NCBI GenBank assembly: GCA_965226945.1 | Contig: OZ245717.1 | Span: forward strand, 930,001-994,000 | Reading direction: 5' to 3' | DNA: 64,000 bases | Source: SYLG01 sp965226945 | Lineage (GTDB): Bacteria > Planctomycetota > Planctomycetia > Gemmatales > Gemmataceae | Position numbers and translations under genes: made by a program | Notes under the pieces: generated by a model | What the model was told of the DNA's origin: nothing | Seen by the model: the letters and a program-made list of their open reading frames with translations, nothing else | Databases searched by the model: none | Part shown: piece by piece, positions 1 through 8,730 of the stretch | Layout: the number at the start of each line of letters is the position of its first letter | How positions within the stretch are numbered: the stretch's first letter is position 1

Positions 1-206
1 CCAACCAGGACGCCGAGTGCGGTCCCTGGAATCATGTGGGATACGACGAACTCGGGCGAGAAGACAAATCTTCCGGTGGACTTTTGTTCATCCAGAGATT
101 GCGTGCCCGTGATCAATCCCAACAGCAGAATCAAGACGGCGAGGTTATCGAGCGAAAGACCAAAAAAGGCATTGATATCGGATTTGGAAAAAGATGGGAC
201 GGACAT
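1..206 (-). CDS. NCS2-like permease, N-terminal part (cut by window edge)
   Basis: The reverse strand opens with ATG at 206-204 and stays open to the window edge, so only about 68 N-terminal residues are visible. They read MSVPSFSKSDINAFFGLSLD followed by a hydrophobic segment and a MIPGTALGVLVG motif. In the nucleobase:cation symporter-2 (xanthine/uracil permease) superfamily a similar N-terminus, with a first membrane helix and a 'PGTA.GVLVGD' turn, is common in planctomycete putative permeases. The substrate cannot be inferred from this fragment. It is divergent from the ketosynthase gene at 428, so the roughly 220-bp gap should hold both promoters. Confidence 0.62.
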   Translation of the reverse strand, partial: MSVPSFSKSDINAFFGLSLDNLAVLILLLGLITGTQSLDEQKSTGRFVFSPEFVVSHMIPGTALGVLV

Positions 207-427
207 GTCGGCACCTGTGTTGAAGGCGACTTGAGACAAAGTTTTTGGAAATGCGGGGGAAAGAGGACCGAATTCCGTTTCTACCGATTTTTCTTAGTAA
301 TTCCGGTCAAAAACAGTGCCAAAAGAATTGAAAGTCGGCCAAGACGATTGGATAATCTGGGTTAGTTGTAAAAAGTTATCCTGCAAAGGGGGCTGGGCAT
401 TATGGGATGCTCAGATGTGGTAATACC

Positions 428-1714
428 ATGAGGCGTGTCGTCGTTACCGGTTTGGGCGTGGTTGCCCCCAATGGCGTCGGCAAAACCGACTTCTGGGATG
501 CCTGCATCACCGGAAAGAGCGGCGTTCGGCCCATTACTTGCTTCGACGCATCCAAGCACCCGGTGCGCGTTGCGGGTCAGGTGCCCGACATCGATTTTCC
601 CAAGTACATGCCGCCCGAGCATCGCAAAAGCGTCAAGATCATGGGGCGCGCCGCCCGATTTGGCGTGGTTGCCTCAACACTTGCGATGGCAGACTCCGAG
701 CTCAACTTAGAAAAAGTCGATCCCGAACGATTTGGCGTCGTCATGGGTTCGGGCATGGTGCCGGTCGACCTTGGGGAAATCAGCCCGCTTTTGTGCGAGG
801 CCTTCCATAACGAGGACCCGAACTTCTCGAACAACCTGGGCCAGCAAGGGTTCGGCAAATTGGCCCCCTTGTGGATTCTCAAATACCTGCCCAACATGCT
901 CGCGGCCCATATTTCCATGGTGCACAACGCCCAGGGCCCCAATAGCACGATCACAACCGCTTGCGCCGCCGGCACTCAGGCCGTGGGTGAAGCCTTCCGG
1001 CTCATCTCCCGTGGCGATGCCGACATCATGCTCGCGGGGGGTTCCGATAGCCGCCTCGATCCCTTGCTCATGCTTGCTTATAGCGCTCTCGGCGCTTTGA
1101 GCCCCGCCACCCGCGATCCTCAGGAAGTGTCGCGCCCCTTCGACAATCAACGAAACGGCTTCGTTCTGGGCGAAGGCGCCGGCGTGCTCTTTCTGGAAGA
1201 ACTCGAACATGCCCAGGCGCGCGGCGCGCGCATTTATGCCGAAGTGCTTGGCATGGGCACCAGCTTCGATGCCTATTCGGTCACCAAACCCGACCCCGAT
1301 GCCAAGGGCGCCGTGCGCGCGATCAACTGGGCGCTGAAGGAAGCCCAGACGGACGCTTCGGAAATCGGATACATCAACGCTCACGGGACCAGCACACGGC
1401 TCAACGACCTGATGGAAACGATGGCCATCAAGAAGATCTTCGGCGAACGCGCCACCAAGGTTCCGCTGTCATCGATCAAGTCGATGATTGGCCATTTAAT
1501 TGGGGCCGCCGGCGCGGTCGAAGCGGTTGCCCTGGCCATGAGCTTGAGCACGGGCGAAGTGCCGCCCACGATCAATCAAACGGAAAAAGACCCCGGCTGC
1601 GATCTCGACTATGTCCCCAACAATGCCCGCGCCATCAAGGTGCGCAAGGGCATTTCGACCAGCTTCGGCTTTGGCGGCCAAAACGCGGCGCTGGTCATGT
1701 CCTCTTTTGCCTAA
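428..1714 (+). CDS. fabF: beta-ketoacyl-ACP synthase II (FabF/KAS II type)
   Basis: This 428-residue protein has the normal length for a KAS I/II condensing enzyme, which elongates acyl-ACP with malonyl-ACP in fatty acid synthesis. The N-terminus MRRVVVTGLGVVAPNG is the family signature. The active-site cysteine lies in TTACAAGTQ (near residue 179), and the two catalytic histidines are in NAHGTST and KSMIGHLIGAAG, giving the Cys-His-His triad. An upstream in-frame ATG at 407 would add seven residues, but the start at 428 matches the family N-terminus. No acyl carrier protein or other fab gene is adjacent, so it could be a stand-alone FabF or a ketosynthase for a specialised lipid. Family call is firm; pathway is inferred. 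Confidence 0.93.
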   Translation: MRRVVVTGLGVVAPNGVGKTDFWDACITGKSGVRPITCFDASKHPVRVAGQVPDIDFPKYMPPEHRKSVKIMGRAARFGVVASTLAMADSELNLEKVDPERFGVVMGSGMVPVDLGEISPLLCEAFHNEDPNFSNNLGQQGFGKLAPLWILKYLPNMLAAHISMVHNAQGPNSTITTACAAGTQAVGEAFRLISRGDADIMLAGGSDSRLDPLLMLAYSALGALSPATRDPQEVSRPFDNQRNGFVLGEGAGVLFLEELEHAQARGARIYAEVLGMGTSFDAYSVTKPDPDAKGAVRAINWALKEAQTDASEIGYINAHGTSTRLNDLMETMAIKKIFGERATKVPLSSIKSMIGHLIGAAGAVEAVALAMSLSTGEVPPTINQTEKDPGCDLDYVPNNARAIKVRKGISTSFGFGGQNAALVMSSFA

Positions 1715-1755
1715 GCGGCGCTTTCGGCTGTCACCGAATTCCGATCTAACCCCTT

Positions 1756-1788
1756 CAGCCGCATCGAACTTACAGTTCGATGCGGCTG
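1756..1788. terminator. perfect 14-bp inverted repeat between convergent fabF and surE
   Basis: Arms 1756-1769 and 1775-1788 are exact reverse complements (CAGCCGCATCGAAC) with a 5-nt loop. The loop contains the surE stop codon, and one arm encodes the last surE codons. A short T run follows on the + side (ATTTTG). It probably serves both converging transcripts as a terminator or 3'-end stabiliser. Confidence 0.6.
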
Positions 1789-2453
1789 ATCGCGATTTTG
1801 CCTCCGAAGCAAGTGGCGATATCGCAAGCCTCGTCGCGCAACCGCTGGTGATATATCCCGCTGTAGATCCAGCCTTCTTCCGATTTGACGAATTCCAGAG
1901 GGAGCGGATGCTTGCCTACCGGGCATAGCACCGATTCGGGGTCGGGCTGTCCTTCATCGAGGTGCGGGAAATTGACGTTCCAGAAGGTGCCCGCGATCTT
2001 CGGCTGTTTCTGAATCCATTCAAGGATGGTGGGCACCCATTGCGAGGCGCGCGCCCACTGAAAATCGCTTTCCCTTCGCTTGTAATGCGAGAAGGCCACG
2101 GCGGGAATTCCGTGATAGGCCGCCTCGCGCGCCGCCGCCACCGTACCGGAGATATAAACATCGGCGCCCAAGTTGCCGCCGGCATTAATGCCCGATAGCA
2201 CGAGATCGAATCGGCCCAGTTCATGCAAGGCGATGCGCACGCAATCGGCCGGCGTGCCATTCAAGCCATACGAATATTCCGCTTGCGAACGGCTGAGCAA
2301 GAGCGGTGCATGGGTCGTGACCTTATGGCCACAGCCCGAATGGGCTTCGAGCGGCGCAATCGTGGTTGTCCTTCCCAAAGGAGCGGCGCCCCGTTCGAGG
2401 GCAAGCAATCCGGGCGCCCCTACCCCGTCGTCGTTGGTCAATAAGATCCGCAC
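1770..2453 (-). CDS. surE: 5'/3'-nucleotidase SurE
   Basis: SurE is a metal-dependent survival phosphatase that dephosphorylates nucleoside 5'- and 3'-monophosphates in the cytoplasm. The 227-aa product begins MRILLTNDDGVGAPGL, where the NDDG aspartates bind the divalent metal. The conserved serine region (APLEAHSGCGHKVT), NGTPADCVRIAL and SGINAGGNLGADVYISGTV follow in the family order. Length is slightly below the usual 250 aa because the C-terminal arm is short. The gene converges on fabF, and its stop codon sits in the loop of a perfect inverted repeat. In other bacteria surE is linked to stationary-phase stress functions, but nothing beside it here suggests a partner. Confidence 0.95.
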   Translation of the reverse strand: MRILLTNDDGVGAPGLLALERGAAPLGRTTTIAPLEAHSGCGHKVTTHAPLLLSRSQAEYSYGLNGTPADCVRIALHELGRFDLVLSGINAGGNLGADVYISGTVAAAREAAYHGIPAVAFSHYKRRESDFQWARASQWVPTILEWIQKQPKIAGTFWNVNFPHLDEGQPDPESVLCPVGKHPLPLEFVKSEEGWIYSGIYHQRLRDEACDIATCFGGKIAISRIEL

Positions 2454-2527
2454 GCTATTTCCCTCTCAGAGCACCATCGGTCTACCTCTATGATTAGGTT
2501 CTCCCACTTGAGGTAAGGAGTCAGGCA

Positions 2528-2773
2528 ATGAATTGGGCAAGCTACGGGCTCGACGACTGGAAACTGGTGTACCGGGTGCTGCATTCCCGGCTGACCAAGG
2601 AAATGGCCTTGCTCGATTGCGCCTTTTTCGAGGATTTGCAGGTCCATTTGCAACAAAAAGCCCGCGAACAAGGCGTCGATGGAACCGACCACGGCGCCTG
2701 GGATGCCTGGCTGGGCAATGCCGCCGCCAGTTGCGCCGTTCGCATCGCCAAACGGGAAATTCTTCCTAACTAG
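2528..2773 (+). CDS. small conserved-looking protein of unknown function
   Basis: An 81-residue acidic, soluble protein beginning MNWASYGLDDWKLVYRVLHS, with no signal peptide or membrane segment. A clear AAGGAG ribosome-binding site lies about eight bases before the ATG. Tryptophans are frequent (WKLVY, GAWDAWLG) and the predicted structure is mainly helical. No family is recognised. It is divergent from surE with only about 75 bp between them, so they may share a promoter region. The strong ribosome-binding site and typical codon use support a real gene. Confidence 0.7.
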   Translation: MNWASYGLDDWKLVYRVLHSRLTKEMALLDCAFFEDLQVHLQQKAREQGVDGTDHGAWDAWLGNAAASCAVRIAKREILPN

Positions 2774-3032
2774 TCCGTCTCTCCAACTTCAAAGAATCCC
2801 GCGCGGGGGTTTCGCAAATGCAAGAAGATCCGGCAGATAGGTGTTTTTCTGACGCGTCCCGGCAAGTTTGGATCTTCGCCTTATCAAAGGATTTATGTAA
2901 ACTGGTGAGATGAGAAGATCGTGGTACGGGTTTTGCCCGTTAGCTGAAATTGAGCGCGTGACCCGACCAGCTTCTGGCCTCGGGTTTGGCGATTCGAATT
3001 CCAGAATTTCCTGAATTTAGATTTCTTCCCTA

Positions 3033-4394
3033 ATGAAATCGGTTAACGATAGTTCACCCATGCCGAATCCCCTCGCGAGCCGCAGCCGCCAAAAAACGGG
3101 TTCTGTCCGCAAATGGGGATCATGGGCTCTCGTTTCCTTCGTCCCCTTTGTGGTGCTGCCCTTCCTTTCGACCTCTTGCGCCGATCGCGAAGGCTATCCC
3201 GAAGATCTGGACTACCCCGCGCGCACCGACCTGATCGTCGACGAAACTCCCAAGCTTTCTCCCAATAACCTGTCGGCGCCGGGCGCCTTCGAAAAGAGCA
3301 TTGCCGAACTGGCTCTGGTTGGCGGGAAAATCCTCGACCCGGCCGCCAATCAAGATCCCTGGCGCGCCGAACTGAACGAATTGCTCAAAGAGCATTTTGG
3401 CACGCCTGCTTTCCCCAGGGTCGGCGCCAGCAAGGATGGCCTCGAAAGCGCCGCCAATGCCTTGAGCCTCGATCCAAAAACGCTCGAACTTGGCAGCATG
3501 GCTTATCGGCGCCATTGCTTGCAGTGCCATGGAATGGCCGGAGATGGCCGTGGCGCCAGCGGCATTTGGGTGCACCCGGCTCCGCGCGATTTTCGCCAGG
3601 GGAAATTCAAATTCCTGAGCACCTCGACCGCGCGCAACTTGAACCGGCCCAGCCGTGACGACCTCGTGCGCACGCTCAAGGTCGGCGTGCATGGAACCTC
3701 CATGCCGGCATTCGGCCTGCTCGCCGAAGAAGAGCTGCAAGCGATCGCCTCCTATGTCATTCACCTGAGCATTCGCGGCGAAATGGAATTCACGATTCTG
3801 CGCACCTTGCTTAAACCGAAGTCGCAGATCGTTTTCCTTTTCGAGAACTTCCTACCCGACGAAGAAGTGAGCAAGGACCAGGAAAAGTTATCTGTTTTTG
3901 CTCCCAAATACCTCAAAGAGATTTTGAGTCAGTATGCGCTTGCCGAAAAGTCGATTTTGCAAGCTCCCGAATACCCCTACAAGGACGAGGACCTGCCCGA
4001 ATCGATCAAACGAGGACATCGCCTCTTCAGCAGCCAGGCGCCCGATGCCCTGGGCTGTGTCAGCTGCCATGTCGATTACGGCCGCAGCTCCCCCTGGCAA
4101 TATGACGAATGGGGTTCCGTCAGCCGGCCTTCCAACCTCACCTCCGGCATTTTCAAAGGCGGGAGGCGGCCGATCGATCTCTACTGGCGCATGAAGCGCG
4201 GCATCCCCCCAAGCAAGATGCCTGCGGTCACGATTACCGGCGGCGACGAGGACAAGAAGATCTGGGACCTGATCAATTTCATCGAGAACGCCCCTTATCC
4301 GGCGAAACTGCCTCCGGAAGTCCGCGAAGCGATCTATGGCAAATCCGGAAGACTCGCCCCGGCAGCGTCTTCCGAGAAACCCAAACATCCATAA
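3033..4394 (+). CDS. di-haem c-type cytochrome, membrane-anchored, of the oxidase operon
   Basis: This 453-aa protein carries two CxxCH haem-attachment motifs: CLQCH near residue 166 and CVSCH near residue 344. A hydrophobic stretch at residues 31-50 ends in LSTSC, which could be a lipobox or an uncleaved anchor. Methionines that could be sixth ligands occur in GTSMPAFG and PPSKMPAVTITGG. It is the first gene of the cytochrome oxidase operon, 30 bp before coxB, and most likely delivers electrons from the quinol-oxidising complex to the CuA site. The start at 3033 lacks a clear ribosome-binding site; ATG 3060 is an alternative. Similar two-domain cytochromes precede coxB in other planctomycetes (family knowledge). 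Confidence 0.85.
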   Translation: MKSVNDSSPMPNPLASRSRQKTGSVRKWGSWALVSFVPFVVLPFLSTSCADREGYPEDLDYPARTDLIVDETPKLSPNNLSAPGAFEKSIAELALVGGKILDPAANQDPWRAELNELLKEHFGTPAFPRVGASKDGLESAANALSLDPKTLELGSMAYRRHCLQCHGMAGDGRGASGIWVHPAPRDFRQGKFKFLSTSTARNLNRPSRDDLVRTLKVGVHGTSMPAFGLLAEEELQAIASYVIHLSIRGEMEFTILRTLLKPKSQIVFLFENFLPDEEVSKDQEKLSVFAPKYLKEILSQYALAEKSILQAPEYPYKDEDLPESIKRGHRLFSSQAPDALGCVSCHVDYGRSSPWQYDEWGSVSRPSNLTSGIFKGGRRPIDLYWRMKRGIPPSKMPAVTITGGDEDKKIWDLINFIENAPYPAKLPPEVREAIYGKSGRLAPAASSEKPKHP

Positions 4395-4424
4395 GCAGCG
4401 GCGGCTGACGAGGAGCCTCGGTTC

Positions 4425-5462
4425 ATGCATCGTTTCTGGAGTCTGCTTTTTGCAACCGTCAACCTGGCGTGCCTGGGTCTGGTGGTTGCCGCCTACTTCA
4501 CCAGCGACTGGTGGCTGCCCGATGCCGCTTCCACCCAGGCCGTCCAGATCGATTGGCTCTTTTACTTCATCGGCGGCCTGTGTGCCTTTTTCTATGTCGC
4601 CACTCAGCTCATTTTGGTGGTGGCCCTTTGGCGCTTTTCCTCAAACCGCGCGGGTTTGGCGAATCCGGTGCACGGCAGTCACCTGGTAGAAATCCTCTGG
4701 ACGGTTGGGCCCCTGGCGGGACTGGTCGTCATCACCGCGGTTTCCTTTCCGGTCTGGAAGTCGACCAAGTACCAGGGGTTGCCAGCTTCATTTCCCATCG
4801 GATCGGACGCCAAGGCAAGCGACCCGGACCAGGTCATTCTCGTCACAGCCCGGCAATGGGATTGGCATTTCCGCTACCCGGTCGCCGCGATTGCGGTCAA
4901 CGAGATTCGGCACTGGTCGGAAGACGGCAATCCCACCGACATCGTGCTGGCCGACGAGCTTCATGTCTGGAAAGGGGCGCAAGTGCAGCTCCTCTTGAAG
5001 TCGACCGATGTCATCCACTCCTTTTTCGTTCCGGCTCTGCGCGTCAAACAAGACACCCTGCCAGGCAAAACGATCCCCGTGCGCTTCGAGCCGCGCCTTT
5101 CCAATGTGCGCTTCGATCCTCAAAAAGGGACACTGGTACCGGGCGAACAACCCAAGACCTGGGAGTTGGTTTGCGCCGAATTGTGCGGCGGCAACCATTA
5201 CCGCATGCGGGGCAAACTGTTCGTCCACCCGGACAAAGCCAGTTTTCTGGCCTGGCTGGAAAACGCCCGGCAGAAATCGCGCGCGCGTGCTGCCACCGAA
5301 ACGACTGGGAACTCCAGCCAGAGCGCGATGCCAGGCCGGCCCGCGATTTCGGTCGCTGATGCAGCCCCCCCATCGGCGCGAAGCAGAACAAGCGATCCGA
5401 TCGAATGCGAGTCGGGGAATTCGATCGGAAACCAGACGGCAGAGGATTCCGCGAATCCATGA
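4425..5462 (+). CDS. coxB: cytochrome c oxidase subunit II
   Basis: Subunit II carries the dinuclear CuA centre that accepts electrons from cytochrome c. Two membrane helices lie at about residues 38-67 and 86-107. The periplasmic cupredoxin domain shows the CuA ligands: His in DVIHSFF, then CAELCGGNHYRM with both cysteines, the glutamate, His and Met. At 345 aa it is longer than the core because of a low-complexity Ser/Ala/Pro C-terminal tail of about 60 residues. No cytochrome c domain is fused, unlike caa3 oxidases, but the preceding gene encodes a separate di-haem cytochrome. A GAGGAG ribosome-binding site precedes the ATG, and the stop overlaps coxA (ATGA). Confidence 0.95.
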   Translation: MHRFWSLLFATVNLACLGLVVAAYFTSDWWLPDAASTQAVQIDWLFYFIGGLCAFFYVATQLILVVALWRFSSNRAGLANPVHGSHLVEILWTVGPLAGLVVITAVSFPVWKSTKYQGLPASFPIGSDAKASDPDQVILVTARQWDWHFRYPVAAIAVNEIRHWSEDGNPTDIVLADELHVWKGAQVQLLLKSTDVIHSFFVPALRVKQDTLPGKTIPVRFEPRLSNVRFDPQKGTLVPGEQPKTWELVCAELCGGNHYRMRGKLFVHPDKASFLAWLENARQKSRARAATETTGNSSQSAMPGRPAISVADAAPPSARSRTSDPIECESGNSIGNQTAEDSANP

Positions 5463-7492
5463 GCGATCCATTGAAATCCACGGCACCCACTCACGGCGCG
5501 GACGACTCGTCGCACGCAGGTCATGGTCCCTCCGGTCATGACCACGGCCCGACCGGGTTTTTCTCCCGGTTTGTTTTCTCGCTCGATCACAAAACCATCG
5601 GCATCCAGTTTTTGTTTTCCGGGCTGATCTTCTGGCTGCTCGGCGGACTGCTGGCGTTGGGCGTGCGCTTGCAACTGGGTTGGCCCAATCAGGCGCTGCC
5701 CCTCTTTGCGCGGTGGTTTCCTCAGCTGGCGGAATCGATCCCCTCTTCCTGGGGAACGAGGATGTCCCCTGAGTTTTACACCATGCTCTTCACGATGCAT
5801 GCCACCGTCATGATCTTCTTCGTGATCGTGCCGTGGCTTGGGGGAGCGTTTGGCAACTTCCTGATCCCGCTCATGATCGGGGCCAAGGACATGGCCTTCC
5901 CCCGGCTCAACATGCTTTCCTACTGGGTGCTCTGGCCAGGTTTCGTTTTCCTGATCGCGAGCTTCTTTGTCGATGGCGGCGCCGCCGGATCCGGTTGGAC
6001 CGCTTACCCCACCCTTTCGAGCGCCGCCCAGCCCGAACCGGTGGCCGATGCCGGCTGGGATGCCGCCAAGAAGGCGACCGCCGAGCAAAATGCCGAAAAA
6101 TCACCTGAGAAAAAAGCCGCCGACGCCCCCAAGGAACCGGGCCTGGTGGAAAAAATCATGAAGCGCTGGGATAGCCCAGCGGCCGGTCAGTCGGGCCAGG
6201 GGCAGGTTTTCTGGCTGTTGGCCCTGATCTTCAGCGGCATCTCCTCGATGATGGGTTCGGTCAATTACATTACCACGATTCTCAACTGCCGCGCTCCCGG
6301 CATGACCTTGATGCGCATGCCGCTGACCGTCTGGGGCATGTTCATCACCGCCGTGCTTCAGGCGCTGGCGCTGCCCGTGCTGACCGTCGCCTTGTTCATG
6401 CAACTGCTGGACAAGACCGTGGGCACCGTTTTTTTCCTTCCCCCCGCGGGGCTGTCGTTTGGCAACTGGCACACGGGCACCGGCGGCGGCCAACCGCTGC
6501 TTTGGCAGCATCTGTTCTGGTTCTACTCCCACCCGGCGGTCTACATCATGATCCTGCCGGCGATGGGCATGGTGTCCGATGTGCTCGCCGCCTTCTGCCG
6601 CAAGCCCCTTTTCGGCTACAAGCCGATGGTCCTTTCGATGATCGCGATCGCCGGCTTGGGCTTCATCGTCTGGGGCCACCATATGTTTCAAAGCGGCATG
6701 GACCCCCGCATGGGTTCGGCGTTCATGGTCGCGACCATGCTCATCGCGCTTCCCTCGGCGATCAAGACCTTCAACTGGCTTGCGACCGTCTGGGGTTCGC
6801 GCATCGTTTTCACCTCGGCATCGCTTAATGCCCTGGCCTTCGTGTCGATGTTTGTCATTGGCGGCTTGAGCGGTATTTTCATGGCCTCGACGCCGGTCGA
6901 TATCTATATCCACGACACCTACTTCATCGTGGCGCACATTCACTATGTGCTTTTCTTAAGCAGCATGTTCGGCATCTTCGCCGGCATCTATTACTGGTTT
7001 CCCAAGATGTTCGGCCGCATGATGAGCGAGCCCCTGGGTCAAATCCATTTCTTCCTGACCTTCATTCTGGCCAATGCAACCTTCTTCCCCATGCACATTC
7101 TGGGCATCGCGGGACATCCAAGGCGTTATTACGATCCGACGCTTTATGACTTTTTGCGGCCGCTGCAGCCGCTCAACCAGTTCATGTCGATCAGCGCCTT
7201 CTTGATGGGGCTGGTTCAGATCATCTTTCTGGTCAACTTCTTCTGGAGCCTGTTCTTCGGCAAGCGCTCAGGCAACGACCCCTGGAGCGCCAACACCCTG
7301 GAATGGCAGGCCCCCTCGCCGCCGCCGCACGGCAATTTCGAAGCGACCCCGATCGTCTACCATGGCCCCTACGAATACGGGATCGCCGATGCGCCCGAAG
7401 GCCGCGTAGCGCAAACCGATTTGCCTACAGGTTCCCTGACCGCGCATTCGACGCTGGCCGCACCTTCCTCACAGGATCGGATCGATTCATGA
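5459..7492 (+). CDS. coxA: cytochrome c oxidase subunit I, type A2 haem-copper oxidase
   Basis: The catalytic subunit reduces O2 to water at the haem-CuB site and pumps protons. Seen in the 677-aa product: the haem histidine in TMHATVMIF, the His-Tyr cross-link motif YSHPAVY, the CuB pair in WGHHMF, and the two haem ligands in VAHIHYVL. The YS...A variant in place of the usual HPEVY glutamate is diagnostic of type A2 oxidases such as that of Rhodothermus. Between helices III and IV a charged Ala/Lys/Glu-rich insert of about 60 residues (about 192-252) interrupts the fold after TAYPTLSS. The start at 5459 overlaps the coxB stop as ATGA. The protein has no fused subunit III domain; coxC is separate. 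Confidence 0.96.
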   Translation: MSDPLKSTAPTHGADDSSHAGHGPSGHDHGPTGFFSRFVFSLDHKTIGIQFLFSGLIFWLLGGLLALGVRLQLGWPNQALPLFARWFPQLAESIPSSWGTRMSPEFYTMLFTMHATVMIFFVIVPWLGGAFGNFLIPLMIGAKDMAFPRLNMLSYWVLWPGFVFLIASFFVDGGAAGSGWTAYPTLSSAAQPEPVADAGWDAAKKATAEQNAEKSPEKKAADAPKEPGLVEKIMKRWDSPAAGQSGQGQVFWLLALIFSGISSMMGSVNYITTILNCRAPGMTLMRMPLTVWGMFITAVLQALALPVLTVALFMQLLDKTVGTVFFLPPAGLSFGNWHTGTGGGQPLLWQHLFWFYSHPAVYIMILPAMGMVSDVLAAFCRKPLFGYKPMVLSMIAIAGLGFIVWGHHMFQSGMDPRMGSAFMVATMLIALPSAIKTFNWLATVWGSRIVFTSASLNALAFVSMFVIGGLSGIFMASTPVDIYIHDTYFIVAHIHYVLFLSSMFGIFAGIYYWFPKMFGRMMSEPLGQIHFFLTFILANATFFPMHILGIAGHPRRYYDPTLYDFLRPLQPLNQFMSISAFLMGLVQIIFLVNFFWSLFFGKRSGNDPWSANTLEWQAPSPPPHGNFEATPIVYHGPYEYGIADAPEGRVAQTDLPTGSLTAHSTLAAPSSQDRIDS

Positions 7493-8730
7493 CCAACCCT
7501 CAAGATTCGACGGTCCTTTTTCAGCCTGGAGGCTCGGCGCCCGCAAGCGCGGCTCCGGTCTCCGAGGCGCCATCTCCCTGGATCCGCAGGCTGGTTTGGT
7601 TGTCGCTGTTGCTCGCCTTTCCTCTTTTGCTTTTGGGAACCATGGTCACCACCTTCCGGGTGGGGATGGTCGACCCGCTTTGGCCCACCGAGCCTTGGTA
7701 CTTGATGTTTGACCGGTCGCGGCCCGACGCGGTACCCATCTGGAAGGAAGAACGGCCGGGCTATCTCATTGAGCATTTTCACCGGGTGTTCGGTTATTTG
7801 ATTGGTCTGACCATTTTGGCGCAAACCGTCGTCATTGGTTTCAAAAGCAAATCCTTTGGAATCTGGTTGAGCGCCATGGTGGGCGTGACCGCCGGAACCG
7901 TGTTGACGATGTCTTCGATCGATCGTGCCGCCGCCCAGGTGGATCCCTTAACTGCGGTGCAGCCCGGGATTCTGCGGGCCGGCCTGGGGGTTTTGTTAGC
8001 GGGAGTCGGCGCCTTCCTCATTGCGATTTTCCTTGAATATCGAGAGAAAGGGGCGCGGCGCCACCTCATGGCCCTGGGGTTCCTCGTGTTCTTGGGGGTG
8101 ATTTCGCAGGGTTTGCTTGGCGGCATGCGCGTCTACCTCAACGCCCTTGGCGGCACGCAACTGGCGAGCATTCATGGGGCCCTCGGTCAAATTGTGGTAT
8201 CAGGCCTCGTTGGGCTTCTGACGATCTGCGCGCTTCAAGTGAGACCGATCCCCGCGATGAGCGTTCCCAAGGAACGGCGCGGGATCCTGATCTGGTCGCT
8301 GGGTCTGTTGTTCTTGTGCCTGGTGCAACTGGGCTGGGCAGTGTGGCTGCGCCATTTCTCGCATCCGGTCGCACAGCGCATGCATCTCTTTTTCGCTTGC
8401 CTCATTCCCGCCTTTGTCGTGGGCGTCCACCTCAAGGCACTGGCCAACCGCGAAGTTTTCAAATGGTTTGGCCCCTCGTCGGGGATGCTCTTACTCCTGG
8501 TGTTCTTGCAGGTGCTGATTGGCATCGAGGCCTACATCGGCAAATTCGCCACGAATAAGCCGCTTGTTGAAGCCGCCGTCAATGTCGGGCAGGCCGCGGT
8601 CCGTACCACCCACGCCATGATCGGCGCGTTGATCCTGGCCGCAGCGGTGGTCATCGCCTTACGGGCTTTGTGGATTCCGAAAACCGTGCCCCCCATGCAA
8701 GGCGTTCCCAGTGGGGGGGCCGTTTCTTGA
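7489..8730 (+). CDS. ctaA: haem A synthase (COX15/CtaA family)
   Basis: CtaA oxidises the C8 methyl of haem O to a formyl group, making haem A for the oxidase. The 413-aa protein has a cytoplasmic N-terminal tail of about 35 residues and eight predicted membrane helices. The histidine-containing signatures IEHFHRVFGYLIG, SIHGALGQ, HFSHPVAQRMH and RTTHAMIGAL are in the positions expected for the paired haem ligands of the two four-helix halves. It overlaps coxA by ATGA and ctaB by TGATG, so all three are translationally coupled. Two-gene haem A biogenesis placed between coxA and coxC is a familiar oxidase-operon arrangement. Confidence 0.93.
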   Translation: MTNPQDSTVLFQPGGSAPASAAPVSEAPSPWIRRLVWLSLLLAFPLLLLGTMVTTFRVGMVDPLWPTEPWYLMFDRSRPDAVPIWKEERPGYLIEHFHRVFGYLIGLTILAQTVVIGFKSKSFGIWLSAMVGVTAGTVLTMSSIDRAAAQVDPLTAVQPGILRAGLGVLLAGVGAFLIAIFLEYREKGARRHLMALGFLVFLGVISQGLLGGMRVYLNALGGTQLASIHGALGQIVVSGLVGLLTICALQVRPIPAMSVPKERRGILIWSLGLLFLCLVQLGWAVWLRHFSHPVAQRMHLFFACLIPAFVVGVHLKALANREVFKWFGPSSGMLLLLVFLQVLIGIEAYIGKFATNKPLVEAAVNVGQAAVRTTHAMIGALILAAAVVIALRALWIPKTVPPMQGVPSGGAVS

